A DNA stretch of 55,576 nucleotides from Marinobacter halodurans (GCF_004327985.1 NZ_SJDL01000036.1:1-55576), one strand, 5' to 3'; positions 43,301-52,779 are shown, numbered from the stretch's first letter. Made by a program: numbers and translations. The notes: a model not told the origin generated them from the sequence alone.

Positions 43301-45274
43301 ATGCATAACGCCAAGGTTTTGCTGATAGGTAGCACCATCGCATTTATCCATGGTTGTCAGATGTGGCCGTCCCAGGTGGAGCAACTGCCACCGACGGCGG
43401 CGCTGCCAGCGACCAGTGAACCGGGGAAAGTGCAGTTCCGGATCTGGACCGGTATTACAGGCTCTGACGTATCCGACCTGACGAGTATCGATGCCTACCC
43501 GGATAACCCGAACACCGTTAACGAACTGACATCCCTTGATAACCCGGGCGGGCTGGGCAACTACTACGGCAGCCTGGTGCGTGGCTATATCGTCCCGCCC
43601 ACCAGCGGTGAATACACGTTTTACGTCTCCGGCGACGACGAGACCCAGTTCCTGTTCAGCACGGACGAGTCCGCGTCCAATGCCCAGGTCATTGCCTCCG
43701 TGCCGAGCTACTCATCGCCATACAACTACACAAAGTACAGCTCCCAGACCTCCGGCACCCAGACCCTGGAAGCCAATAAGCGCTATTACTTCGAGATCCG
43801 ACACAAACAGGGCTCGGGCGGCGAGCACTTCGCTGTAGCCTGGCAGGGGCCGGGCATCTCCCAGCAGGTGATTTCCGGCGATTACCTCTACAGCGAAGGG
43901 CAATCCGGCAACTACGACAACGTGTCCACCACGGAAGCCTATTCACTCGGTTACCGGGTCGGCTACTTCGACTCGACCCAGGGGCTCGCGTTCAATACCG
44001 ATTACCCGCCGCTCGACAACGACCGTGATGGTCTCTACGACAACTGGGAAACCGTCAACGGGCTGGATCCATCCAACTCGAACGACGCCGACACCGATCC
44101 CGATGGCGACTTCCTCACGGCGGCCGACGAATTCCTGATCGGAACCAAGGAGAACAACGCCGATACCGATGGCGACGGGATTCCCGACGGCCAGGAGTTC
44201 GCCTACAACCTGAACCCGCTGAATGGCAGCGACGCTGCCCGCGATGCGGACGGCGACGGCTACACCAACCTCCAGGAATACCAGGCCGGTACCGACCCGA
44301 ATAACAGCGATGACGTGCCGCAGGAGACCGGCGGCGGCTCATCCGCCACAACAACCAGCGGCTTCGTGGGGCAATACTTCAGCGGCATGGCGTTCGACGA
44401 TTTCGTCGCCACCCGGCAGGATGCCACGGTGGATTTCAACTGGGGATCGGGTTCTCCGATGACCGGTATCGGCAATGACAAATTCAGTGCCCGCTGGACC
44501 GGTACCTTTACCGCTCCGCACAGCAGCGGTAACCGAGACTACACCTTCAACCTCAGCACCGACGACGGCACCCGGCTCTACATCAATGGCGACCGTGTGA
44601 TTAACGACTGGTCGAATCACGCCACCGAGACGTTCTCGTACACCCGGAGCATGCAGGCGGGCGAATCCGCCAATATCAACATCGAGTACTATGAAAATTC
44701 CGGTGACGCGGTAGCGCAGTTCTCCATCGTCGACCAATCCAGCGGCAACACCGTTGCCCAGGAAAGCACGATCACGGTACCCGATCCGGATATGGCCAGC
44801 ACCCAGGATACGGATTCCGATGGCATTCCGGATACCTGGGAGCTCAGCTACGGGCTGAACCCCTGGGTCAATGACGCCTCACAGGTCAACAACAGCAGCG
44901 GCGTCACCAATCTCGACGCCTACCAGAGCGAACTGGACCCCTGGACACTGGAATCCACCTCGACCAGTTCAGGCAGTACAGAGCCCGAACCGACAGCGCC
45001 GCCAACGACCACCGGCAACGTGACGCTGTCCTGGACGGCGCCCTCCACCCGTCTGGATGGCTCCTCCATCGCCCTGAGCGAGATCGACCACTACGTCATC
45101 AGTTACGGTCAGCAGTCCGGCAACCTTGGGCAGACCCAGGACGTCGATGCCGGGACGACCAGCTACACGTTCGACGGACTCGCAACCGGTACCTGGTACT
45201 TCACCGTGCAGACCGTGGACACGGACGGCCTGATCAGCCCGCCCTCCGACGAGGTGTCACAGGAGGTTCAGTAA
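43301..45274 (+). CDS. PA14-domain surface protein with Ca-binding repeats and FnIII
   Basis: 657 residues. The first PA14-like domain covers about residues 40-200 (YYGSLVRGYIVPPTSGEYTFYVSGDDE). Several aspartate-rich calcium motifs follow (DTDPDGD, DTDGDGIPDGQE, DADGDGYTN). A second PA14 domain lies at about 345-480 (GQYFSGMAF ... FNLSTDDGTRLYINGD), another DTDSDGIPD unit follows, and a fibronectin type III domain forms the C-terminus. The N-terminus ends in IHGCQ, a near-lipobox with an unusual His, so lipid anchoring is uncertain. PA14 modules bind carbohydrate. It has no PEP-CTERM tail. It is preceded by AGGTG 7 nt before the ATG. A role in the matrix or adhesion is inferred. Confidence 0.8.
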   Translation: MHNAKVLLIGSTIAFIHGCQMWPSQVEQLPPTAALPATSEPGKVQFRIWTGITGSDVSDLTSIDAYPDNPNTVNELTSLDNPGGLGNYYGSLVRGYIVPPTSGEYTFYVSGDDETQFLFSTDESASNAQVIASVPSYSSPYNYTKYSSQTSGTQTLEANKRYYFEIRHKQGSGGEHFAVAWQGPGISQQVISGDYLYSEGQSGNYDNVSTTEAYSLGYRVGYFDSTQGLAFNTDYPPLDNDRDGLYDNWETVNGLDPSNSNDADTDPDGDFLTAADEFLIGTKENNADTDGDGIPDGQEFAYNLNPLNGSDAARDADGDGYTNLQEYQAGTDPNNSDDVPQETGGGSSATTTSGFVGQYFSGMAFDDFVATRQDATVDFNWGSGSPMTGIGNDKFSARWTGTFTAPHSSGNRDYTFNLSTDDGTRLYINGDRVINDWSNHATETFSYTRSMQAGESANINIEYYENSGDAVAQFSIVDQSSGNTVAQESTITVPDPDMASTQDTDSDGIPDTWELSYGLNPWVNDASQVNNSSGVTNLDAYQSELDPWTLESTSTSSGSTEPEPTAPPTTTGNVTLSWTAPSTRLDGSSIALSEIDHYVISYGQQSGNLGQTQDVDAGTTSYTFDGLATGTWYFTVQTVDTDGLISPPSDEVSQEVQ

Positions 45275-45280
45275 TACGGA

Positions 45281-46837
45281 TCAGTCCCGCTTGAGATAGA
45301 CCCCGTCGAGATACCGTTGCGCCCGGCTCCGAATGTCGGGCGCAATGGTTTCCAGGTCCGCCTGCCCGTCACAGTCATCACACCGGACAGCCACAACCAG
45401 TAACGACGCATCGGTGCGCCGGTTGAGGGCCCCGGGCAGTTGGGCCAGCTTGGCCTGCAGTTCGTTGGTTTCCCAGCGCCCCTCCACGTAGTAGGCGTAG
45501 GCCAGGTAGATCGGCGTGGCGTCGTCGTGGGCCGAGATGGTCACGCCGGACATGATCGGTTCCGCCCCACCGACGTCAAAGGCCTGACTCGGCACGAACC
45601 CCTCGCCGTCGTATAGGCGATTGCCGTACTGGACGACCTCCCCACCCTGACGCTGATGGTCGTAGCTGTAGAGGCCGACGAAATAGTGGGGCGCCTGCTG
45701 CCGGCCATCCTCGTCAATCGTTCCGCGCTGGACGTAGGTCTGCTCGAAGGACCGGTCCGGCCGCTCGACGATGGGATGCCAACGGGCCAGACCGCTGCCG
45801 AACAATGGCAGCCATTGCGACGAGTCAAAAACCTCCAGCCCACGATATTGAACGTGCGTGGCCATATTGCCGGCTTTGGATATGGTGCCCGGCCAGAACG
45901 CGATCGCCAGCAGCATCAACGGTACGGCCGACGTCGATAACCCGGCCAGCGCCGAAGCCCGTCCGGACTTCGACGCGTCCGCGTCGGGCCCGGCGGGTTT
46001 TGCGGCGGCCCCCTCCCGCTTTTCCAGCCAGCGCGCGAAGACGAACAACGGCACCAGGGTCGCGGCAAACACCCACCAGCCAAACGTATCGTGATGATTC
46101 ACCAGTGATGAGGTCATCCTGGTGGCGTAGCCGGTGTGGATGATGACGAAAACCCTCACCCAGTTCGCCACCAGGGCGAGAAAGACGCCCACGGCAATCA
46201 GGGTCACCCGGGCCCTCAGTGTCACCAGATTGAGTTCGCTGTAGAGGAACGTCAGCGTCAGGCCCACCAGCAGGTAGCGCAGACCGGAGCAACCGTGGGC
46301 GATCTCGAAGGCGCCGATCCCGGGGAAATAGACAAACACACCCTCGACGACAAAGTTGATCCCCAACTGCGACAGGAAGAACTGGTTGACCGCCACGGTG
46401 ATCAATTGCAGGTACCACGCCAGGTAATCCCAGAACGGAATCGCGAAGACGATCAGACCAATCGGGATCAGGAACGGGATGGTCTGGCGCCAGCCCCACT
46501 GCACGAGCAAACCTGAAAACAGGATCGGCAGGAGCATCACCTGCTGGAGCGCTTCAACCCGGAGCAATCCGCCAATCCCGTAGAGGATGGCGGAAAGGAC
46601 GAGCGGCACCAGCCAGGGCCAGTAGAAGCCGGCCACCGGCCGAACCCGCCGCAACTTCTGGAAGGTCAGGTAGAGGCAGACCAACAGCAGGATGATGCCG
46701 TGGGAATAGGCCTCGTCCCACTTGACCCACCGCTCGGCAATGCCGGCCAGGATCGGGTACGTCCCTGCGATGAAGGCCCCGAGAAACACCAGGGGAGACC
46801 AGATACTGATACGTGACACCGCGTTCCCTCGATCCAT
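45281..46837 (-). CDS. xrtA: Exosortase with fused EpsI domain
   Basis: 518 residues. The first ~275 form the exosortase membrane domain with about eight helices and all three catalytic residues: Cys183 (AHGCSGLRYL), Arg228 (NWVRVFVIIHTG) and His248 or 249 (NHHDTFGWWVF). After a linker, one more helix precedes the EpsI (DUF3485) domain (about 310-518). Exosortases cleave PEP-CTERM proteins at the membrane; with PrsK, PrsR and PrsT nearby this is most likely the XrtA/EpsH class. The start may be the ATG at 46837, or the GTG six codons later at 46819, which has a better GAGGG site. It is convergent with the PA14 gene. Confidence 0.9.
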   Translation of the reverse strand: MDRGNAVSRISIWSPLVFLGAFIAGTYPILAGIAERWVKWDEAYSHGIILLLVCLYLTFQKLRRVRPVAGFYWPWLVPLVLSAILYGIGGLLRVEALQQVMLLPILFSGLLVQWGWRQTIPFLIPIGLIVFAIPFWDYLAWYLQLITVAVNQFFLSQLGINFVVEGVFVYFPGIGAFEIAHGCSGLRYLLVGLTLTFLYSELNLVTLRARVTLIAVGVFLALVANWVRVFVIIHTGYATRMTSSLVNHHDTFGWWVFAATLVPLFVFARWLEKREGAAAKPAGPDADASKSGRASALAGLSTSAVPLMLLAIAFWPGTISKAGNMATHVQYRGLEVFDSSQWLPLFGSGLARWHPIVERPDRSFEQTYVQRGTIDEDGRQQAPHYFVGLYSYDHQRQGGEVVQYGNRLYDGEGFVPSQAFDVGGAEPIMSGVTISAHDDATPIYLAYAYYVEGRWETNELQAKLAQLPGALNRRTDASLLVVAVRCDDCDGQADLETIAPDIRSRAQRYLDGVYLKRD

Positions 46838-46913
46838 GTTCGACGTCCCAACCTATTGCGCTTTCAAACCCACGTGCGATACCGCGTTGTCTCGCGGACC
46901 CAACCGATTATCT

Positions 46914-47894
46914 TTAATCTGCCTTCACCCGGTAAAGCCACTTGTAAAAGGCCGACCGGACCAGCATGACGGACACCAGCGGCACATGCCCTGTCGCGAT
47001 GTGCTGCTTGTAATTGCTGTTCTTGCCCTGCCCCGCCAACAGATCGAACAGGGCGGTGCCGGGCTCCCTGAAAGCATCCTCGATGGCGTAGCCCAGATGC
47101 AATGACCCGAGCGCCACCTTCCGGTGAAAATTCTCGACGAAACCGGACTGGAGGTTATAGGTGCGCCCCTCAAAGCGGACGTTGTAAAGGACCGAGACCG
47201 GCTCCCCGTTCACCCTCAGCAAGGACAGCTCCGGAGCCCCGCCTTCCGCCGCGAGGCCATCGAGGAAACGACGATGGAACCGGAGGCTGTCGCGCCCGAA
47301 ACAGGGGCTGCCCCAGCGGTCGACGTGAAAATCATTCAAGCATTCAAAAAAAACGGCCGGATCCGCCTCCCAGGCGTTCGTGATCGAAAGATCGCCCAGG
47401 GATTCCAGCACCTTGCGCCGATTGAAGAAACGAAGACGGGTATTGCGGCCCAGGCCAGCGACATAATCCTCGAAATCACCCGAGGTGTCGACGTGGTAGG
47501 CCGCATCGCTGGCTACCTCGCGCCATGCCAGGCCCCTTTCCTGTGCCAGTCGCTGCAATGCCTGATGGTCGGCGGCGTCCTGGACGATGTCCCTGAAAAC
47601 CGCTTCGGACCACGGAAAATCCATCAACGAGGCATAGTCACCCGGGATTCCGCCGGCGGCGTCCTGACCGGAGCCAGCCAGACCATTGTATTCGGTCCGC
47701 GGGGTGGAGAGACGGCGGTAATTCGTCCCGATGAACTGCAGGCAGCGGATCGGCAGGACGCCGCGAAACCGGTACCGGTCGACATACAGACCCGACCCTT
47801 TGCCCTGCCCTTCACGGACCAGCCTGAAGCCCGGCGTATTGCCCCACACGGACCACCAGGCATCCTGCCAGGCACGGGTTTGAAAGAGCGTCAT
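46914..47894 (-). CDS. GNAT/FemAB-like acyltransferase
   Basis: 326 residues. The C-terminal half fits the GNAT fold of FemAB/CelD (BcsL)-like proteins: FHRRFLDGLAAEGGAPELSLLRVNG, YNLQSGFVENFHRKVALGSL and FDLLAGQGKNSNYKQHI. Such proteins add acyl or amino-acyl groups to polysaccharide or peptide acceptors and often accompany exopolysaccharide loci with exosortases. It is cytoplasmic by appearance (no signal, no membrane helix). It is 76 bp upstream of the exosortase gene on the same strand, so they may share a transcript. The substrate is unknown. Confidence 0.8.
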   Translation of the reverse strand: MTLFQTRAWQDAWWSVWGNTPGFRLVREGQGKGSGLYVDRYRFRGVLPIRCLQFIGTNYRRLSTPRTEYNGLAGSGQDAAGGIPGDYASLMDFPWSEAVFRDIVQDAADHQALQRLAQERGLAWREVASDAAYHVDTSGDFEDYVAGLGRNTRLRFFNRRKVLESLGDLSITNAWEADPAVFFECLNDFHVDRWGSPCFGRDSLRFHRRFLDGLAAEGGAPELSLLRVNGEPVSVLYNVRFEGRTYNLQSGFVENFHRKVALGSLHLGYAIEDAFREPGTALFDLLAGQGKNSNYKQHIATGHVPLVSVMLVRSAFYKWLYRVKAD

Positions 47895-47960
47895 AGCGGG
47901 TATCCATCCATTCGCATCGAGCCCAGGGAGCCCTCGATCCTTGTCGAAAAAACTTACATG

Positions 47961-47990
47961 CCTGTCGCCTTTACAGACAGAAAAAGCAGG
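47961..47990 (+). promoter_or_regulatory. Candidate PrsR upstream site / element B
   Basis: This segment begins CCTGTCG and ends GCAGG, with CTTTACAGACA between, resembling element A at 42245-42278. It is 35 bp before the sigma-54 promoter at 48026, almost the same distance as element A from its promoter. Only two examples are seen, so the motif is tentative. Confidence 0.4.
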
Positions 47991-48025
47991 TTATCACACT
48001 GTATTCCTTACCGGATCTCCCCGCC

Positions 48026-48041
48026 TGGCATTTTATATGCG
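48026..48041 (+). promoter_or_regulatory. Sigma-54 (-24/-12) promoter of the giant secreted protein gene
   Basis: TGGCATTTTATATGCG has the invariant GG (48027-48028) and GC (48039-48040) 10 bp apart. The -12 part is weaker than the consensus. The start would be near 48052, upstream of ATG 48088 and downstream of the alternative ATG at 48037. Confidence 0.65.
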
Positions 48042-48087
48042 AATCCGCCCGAGTGGAGTGTCTGCTTTGTCGGGAGGGTTTGTCCTA

Positions 48088-51000
48088 ATGCAACAATTAC
48101 TCGGCACATTCGCTACAACGTCCGGACATCATACAAGAGCAAACCGGCGTTATCCCTCTATCCAGCTTCTGTTTCGCTGGCTCCTGCTTCTCATGCTGCT
48201 GGGCGGTTCCGGCATTGCCGCCGCCGCGCCCTCGCTGCTGGTCAGCACCCATCCGGACCGCTCGGCTGCCACCAGCCTCAGCGGCACGGAACTGACGGAT
48301 GACGTTTACATCTTCGTCGCGCCTATAGACGGCATAAAACGCGTGGAGTTCTATCTTGACGCGCCACCGCCCTCCACCCTGCTCAAACGGGAAAACATTG
48401 CTCCCTTCGATCTTGGCGGAACAGCCGATAATGACCTGGCGCTCCCGTTCAACACCAACAGCATTGCCGACGGCCAGCACACACTTTACGCCAAGGTGAC
48501 CTACACCAGTGGCGCGACGGAAATCCTGTCGGCCGCCTTTACGGTCAACAATGCCGTACCACAGCTGTCCTTCTCGAACGCCAGCTTCAGCTTCCTGGCG
48601 ACGGAGAACGATACCCAGACCCAGTCCGCCAACGTCTCCCTGGAGACCAACCAGAGTGCCGACGCCGACTTCTCCATCAGTGACAACGCCAACTGGCTCA
48701 GCGTCAACCCAACCACCGGCACCACCCCGGATGTCCTGACACTCACCGTGTCGCCCGATGGGCTGGCTCCGGGAACCTACACGGGCATCGTCACAGCAAC
48801 GGCGGATGGCTTTGCCAGTGATTCAGTCACCGTGGCGCTGGAGATCGTACCCGACGACAGCAGCGTCTACCCCATCGTATACAGCCTGGCGGCCAACCGC
48901 AGCGGCGCGACCGGCCTGCAGGGGGCGACCGTGTCCGGGGACATCTACGCCTTCGTGCCGGACAACCAATCCATCACCCGGGTTTACTTCTACATCAACG
49001 ACCCGCTGAAGACCCGCTCGCCGTCCAAGACCGAAAACCTGCCGCCCTATGACCTGGCCGGCACCACCGCGACAGACCTGGCGATTCCGTTCGACACGAC
49101 CACGCTGCCCGAAGGCGACAACACACTGACGGCGGTTGTCATCGCCAAGGATGGCAGCACACACGAGACCACCGTTTTCTTTACCGTGTCCAACGAGTCC
49201 GCCACCCTGAACTTTGCGCAGACCAGCCTGGCAGGATCACGGCCCGTGGGCAGCACCGATGCCCTGCAGCAGAACGTAAACCTGACCAGCAGTGATGGTT
49301 CCGGAGCGCCGTTCACGATCACGTCGAACGCCTCCTGGCTGACATCCACCGCCAACTCCGGAACCACGCCGGCAACCATCACGGTCAAGGCGGCGCCCGA
49401 TGGCCTGGCCGCCGGCAACTACACCGGCAAACTCACCGCCGATGCCGACGGCTACATTGCCGGTGAACTGGTCTACACACTGACCATCACCGATGACCCG
49501 GACACCATCGTGGCCAGCCCGGCCAGCCTGGTATTCTCGGGTACACCGGGCTCTTCGATTGCGGCCCAGACCCTGAACGTGACGCACTCCAACAGTGAGG
49601 CCCACGCCTTCAGTGTCAGCACCAATATGCCCTGGCTGCACGCCTCGCCGACCTCCGGCGACACGCCGGATAGCGTTCAGGTGAGTGTCGACAGTGCCGG
49701 CATGGCCTCGGGCAGCTACGGCGCCACGCTGACCATTACCGCCAGCGGATTCCCCAACCTGGATGTCCCGGTGACCCTCAACCTGACCAGCAACGACAAG
49801 TGCGCCCCGGTGGTCTGCTCCGACGTCAAAGTCGACCTGCCCTACCAGCTCACCTTCACCGAGAGCCAGGGCCACCTGATGGATCGTAATGGTCTCGGCA
49901 CCGGCTTTACCTGGGTGGACCAGCCCACCGCGGGCACCGGCTATATCCCGGACAACCTGGAAATGGACTTCCTGGACGGCGTGCTGAACCTGACCACCAC
50001 CTCCGGCATCCAGTACCTGTCCAACAATTCCCAGGACAACGCGCTGGGTGTCGGCTTTGCGGCTCCCAACCAGATCACCCGCATTACCACACAGCTCAAG
50101 AACGTGCCCACAGGTACCGGTAACTACGAGCAGGCGGGTCTTTGGTTCGGTACCGATGAAGACAACTACATCAAGCTGGTGATCATTTCCCGGCCGGAAG
50201 GCCCGCGCCTGCACTACCTGATGGAACTGGGCGGACTGACCGCCGTCGAGCGCACCGTCTCGGCCGGTGACCTGTATGGTAAAGACATCACCTTCATGAT
50301 GGTCGTGAACCCGTATACCCGGACCGTCGAAGTCCACTACGCCATCGAAGGCGGCACCACCAACCAGTTGGCGACGCTGTCCCCGCCGGATGAGTTCTTC
50401 AGTTTCGACGCCGCCGGTATCGATCCGGAAATCGGTACCCGGAGCTTCGCCGGTATCTTTGCCACCAACCGGGGCAGTTCGACACCGCAGACCTACCAGT
50501 TCGATGAATTCACGCTGGAAGTCGGCGGCACTCCGGAATCCCCGTCGTCCAGCCTTGATTTCGTGCGCAAGAACTACAACGTCGACTACCCGACCTCCAT
50601 GGTCTGGGGCCCCGACAACCGGCTCTACGTGGCCCAACTGTTTGGTTCGGTGGAGGCCCTCACCTTCGATGACGACTTCAACATCATCGACCAGCAGACC
50701 ATCACCTCCCTGCAGGACGCCATCGGCCCGCGCCTGACGCTCGGCATTACCACCTCGCCGACGTCGACAGCCAGCAATGTCGAATTGTGGCTGGCGCATT
50801 CCAGCCCATCGGTCGACAACGGCGAGCCGAACTCCGGCATGGTCAGCCGCCTCTACGGCACCAACTTCTCCCAGGTCCAGCACGTGATCACCGGCCTGCC
50901 CAGGGCGAAGGCGAACCACTCCATCAACTCGATCCACTTTGGCGCGGACAACCGGCTGTACATCGCCATGGGCGGCAACACCGGCGCCGGCGCGCCCAAT

Positions 51001-52629
51001 AACTCGAACTCCGAGTTCGGCACCATGCAGGAGCAACCGCTCAGCGCCGCCATCCTGGTGGCCGATGTATTCGCCGCCGGTTTTGATGGCACCTGCGCCA
51101 ACACCAGCGATATCTTCGGGCCACCGCCCTGCGACGTGCAGACCTACGCCACCGGCCTGCGCAACAGCTACGACTTCGTGTTCCACTCCAACGGCAAAAT
51201 GTACGCCACCGATAATGGGCTCGGCGTCACCGGTACCTATCCGCCCACGCCAACACCGCCCTGCCTCGGCTTCGGCGATACGGCCAGCTACCTCAATGGT
51301 GGCGACAACCCGGGCGTCCAGCCGGACCTGCTGCACCTGGTCAACGAAGGGGACTATTTCGGGCATCCGAACCCGTACCGTGACGAGTGCGTCTTCAAGG
51401 ACGGCCACTATCAAGGCGTTGCGCCGCTGCCCAACTATGTCGAGCCGTTCTTTAACCTGGGGGATCACAAATCCGCTAACGGCATCATCGAGTACAAGGG
51501 CGCCACCGGCTGCGTCGGTGATTTCCTCAACGGGCAGTTGCTGATTGCCGATTACTCCATTGGCGACGACGTTTTCCGCGTCCAGCTGAGTGAGGACGGC
51601 AACAGCGTGATCGAAGGCACGCCCCTGATTACCGGGTTCAACGATCCGCTGCCTCTCGCGCAAACGCCAAATGGCGTCATCTTCGTGGGCCAGTTCGGTG
51701 GCGACAAGCTCACGTCACTGCAGCCGGTCAGTCTGGGATGCTGGGGCAACGACGCCAACCTGCCGGTCAGCATTCTCGATGCGGCTGGTGCGGCGATCGG
51801 CGACAAGATGTACGTCGTCGGCGGCAAGAACAGCAGCGGCCACCTCACCAGCCTCTGGATCTATAACGCCAGCAGCAACAGCTGGAGCCAGGGCGCCAAC
51901 CTGCCGGGCGTGGGTGTCGAGAACGCCGCCGTCGTCGCCCACAACGGCCAACTGTATGTCTTCGGCGGCTCGACCGAGCCCTTCTCCGGTGCCGTCAGCA
52001 ATGCCGCCGTCTACAATCCGGGCAGCAACAGCTGGACCAGCCTGCCGGCCATGCCAACGGCCCGCGGTGGCGCGACCGCGCAAGTCATCAACGGCGTGAT
52101 CTACGTCGTCGGCGGCATGAATGGCAGCGGCGCCTCCCTGGCCACTGTTGAAGCCTATACCCCCGCCAGCGGTACCTGGCAAACTGTCACGCCGCTCCAG
52201 ACACGGCGTGACAACCCCGGATCGGCCGTCATCAATAACGAGCTTTACGTGTTCGGCGGCCGTATCCGTAATGCGGACGGTTCAACGACCGACCCGACGC
52301 TGGTCAGCATGGAGAAATACTCGCCGGCGACCGGCACCTGGACCGGCCAGACACCCATGCCCACAGGACGCCGGGCCATGGCCGTCGGTACCGCCAATGG
52401 TCGCATCCAGGTGATCGGAGGCGAGCAGAATCCGGACAGCCCGTCCGGCGTGTTCGAACAGAACGAGGAATACGATCCGGACACCCAGACCTGGCGCAGC
52501 CTGGTCAGGATCCCGAGCCCACGCCATGGACCGGCGTCCGCCACCATCAACAACAGCGTGCATGTTGTCGGTGGCGGGCTGTCCACCGGCACCACCTTCA
52601 GTACGCTGCATGAGGTGCTGAGTTTCTAG
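48088..52629 (+). CDS. Giant secreted BACON / sugar-dehydrogenase-like / Kelch protein
   Basis: 1513 residues with a signal peptide (to about residue 48). Two similar Ig-like modules (each with a PFDLGGT or PYDLAGT turn) alternate with three BACON-like segments (ANWLSVNPTTG, ASWLTSTANSG, MPWLHASPTSG). A lectin-like domain follows at about 570-810. Next is a six-bladed propeller resembling glucose/sorbosone dehydrogenases (about 830-1210; SINSIHFGADNRLYIAMGG, YATGLRNSYDFVF). The C-terminal part has about five Kelch repeats (MYVVGGKN, LYVFGGS, IYVVGGMN, LYVFGGR). The start is ATG 48088, with GGGAGGG 9 nt upstream, consistent with the sigma-54 promoter. There is no PEP-CTERM tail. A surface or matrix carbohydrate-binding role is inferred. 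Confidence 0.85.
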   Translation: MQQLLGTFATTSGHHTRANRRYPSIQLLFRWLLLLMLLGGSGIAAAAPSLLVSTHPDRSAATSLSGTELTDDVYIFVAPIDGIKRVEFYLDAPPPSTLLKRENIAPFDLGGTADNDLALPFNTNSIADGQHTLYAKVTYTSGATEILSAAFTVNNAVPQLSFSNASFSFLATENDTQTQSANVSLETNQSADADFSISDNANWLSVNPTTGTTPDVLTLTVSPDGLAPGTYTGIVTATADGFASDSVTVALEIVPDDSSVYPIVYSLAANRSGATGLQGATVSGDIYAFVPDNQSITRVYFYINDPLKTRSPSKTENLPPYDLAGTTATDLAIPFDTTTLPEGDNTLTAVVIAKDGSTHETTVFFTVSNESATLNFAQTSLAGSRPVGSTDALQQNVNLTSSDGSGAPFTITSNASWLTSTANSGTTPATITVKAAPDGLAAGNYTGKLTADADGYIAGELVYTLTITDDPDTIVASPASLVFSGTPGSSIAAQTLNVTHSNSEAHAFSVSTNMPWLHASPTSGDTPDSVQVSVDSAGMASGSYGATLTITASGFPNLDVPVTLNLTSNDKCAPVVCSDVKVDLPYQLTFTESQGHLMDRNGLGTGFTWVDQPTAGTGYIPDNLEMDFLDGVLNLTTTSGIQYLSNNSQDNALGVGFAAPNQITRITTQLKNVPTGTGNYEQAGLWFGTDEDNYIKLVIISRPEGPRLHYLMELGGLTAVERTVSAGDLYGKDITFMMVVNPYTRTVEVHYAIEGGTTNQLATLSPPDEFFSFDAAGIDPEIGTRSFAGIFATNRGSSTPQTYQFDEFTLEVGGTPESPSSSLDFVRKNYNVDYPTSMVWGPDNRLYVAQLFGSVEALTFDDDFNIIDQQTITSLQDAIGPRLTLGITTSPTSTASNVELWLAHSSPSVDNGEPNSGMVSRLYGTNFSQVQHVITGLPRAKANHSINSIHFGADNRLYIAMGGNTGAGAPNNSNSEFGTMQEQPLSAAILVADVFAAGFDGTCANTSDIFGPPPCDVQTYATGLRNSYDFVFHSNGKMYATDNGLGVTGTYPPTPTPPCLGFGDTASYLNGGDNPGVQPDLLHLVNEGDYFGHPNPYRDECVFKDGHYQGVAPLPNYVEPFFNLGDHKSANGIIEYKGATGCVGDFLNGQLLIADYSIGDDVFRVQLSEDGNSVIEGTPLITGFNDPLPLAQTPNGVIFVGQFGGDKLTSLQPVSLGCWGNDANLPVSILDAAGAAIGDKMYVVGGKNSSGHLTSLWIYNASSNSWSQGANLPGVGVENAAVVAHNGQLYVFGGSTEPFSGAVSNAAVYNPGSNSWTSLPAMPTARGGATAQVINGVIYVVGGMNGSGASLATVEAYTPASGTWQTVTPLQTRRDNPGSAVINNELYVFGGRIRNADGSTTDPTLVSMEKYSPATGTWTGQTPMPTGRRAMAVGTANGRIQVIGGEQNPDSPSGVFEQNEEYDPDTQTWRSLVRIPSPRHGPASATINNSVHVVGGGLSTGTTFSTLHEVLSF

Positions 52630-52644
52630 ACCCACCACTCGACA

Positions 52645-52678
52645 AAAAAGGGGCTGATCGTTCGATCGGCCCCTTTTT
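52645..52678 (+). terminator. Rho-independent terminator of the giant gene
   Basis: A 16-bp stem (52645-52660 with 52663-52678, one U-G pair) containing GGGGC/GCCCC, ending in five T. It lies 15 bp behind the stop codon. The A-run on its other side means it can also work on the minus strand. Confidence 0.9.
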
Positions 52679-52684
52679 GATGTT

Positions 52685-52779
52685 TGTAGTGGTCAACTAA
52701 TCCCGGACAGTATTTTAAGGTTTTCCTCAGCTGCAACGGGCGGAATGCCATCGTTGAATGTGTGAGGTCGCGGGTCATT
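52685..52779 (-). mobile_element. IS3-family insertion sequence remnant (3' end)
   Basis: On the minus strand the frame ending in TGA at 52693 reads NDPRPHTFNDGIPP and ends in LSGIS, the style of an IS3-family transposase (OrfB) C-terminus with its RPH motif. Just beyond the stop lies a terminal-repeat-like end, TGTAGTGGTCAACTAATCCC (plus strand from 52685). Only about 95 bp are left; the rest of the element is absent. It abuts the truncated gene at 52780-53063. Recognition is from motif memory and needs a database check. Confidence 0.5.

Noticed and set aside
46838-46913. Sigma-54 promoter for the exosortase on the minus strand
   Set aside because: A GG-N10-GC spacing occurs (TGGGTTTGAAAGCGC), but the flanking consensus bases are wrong.
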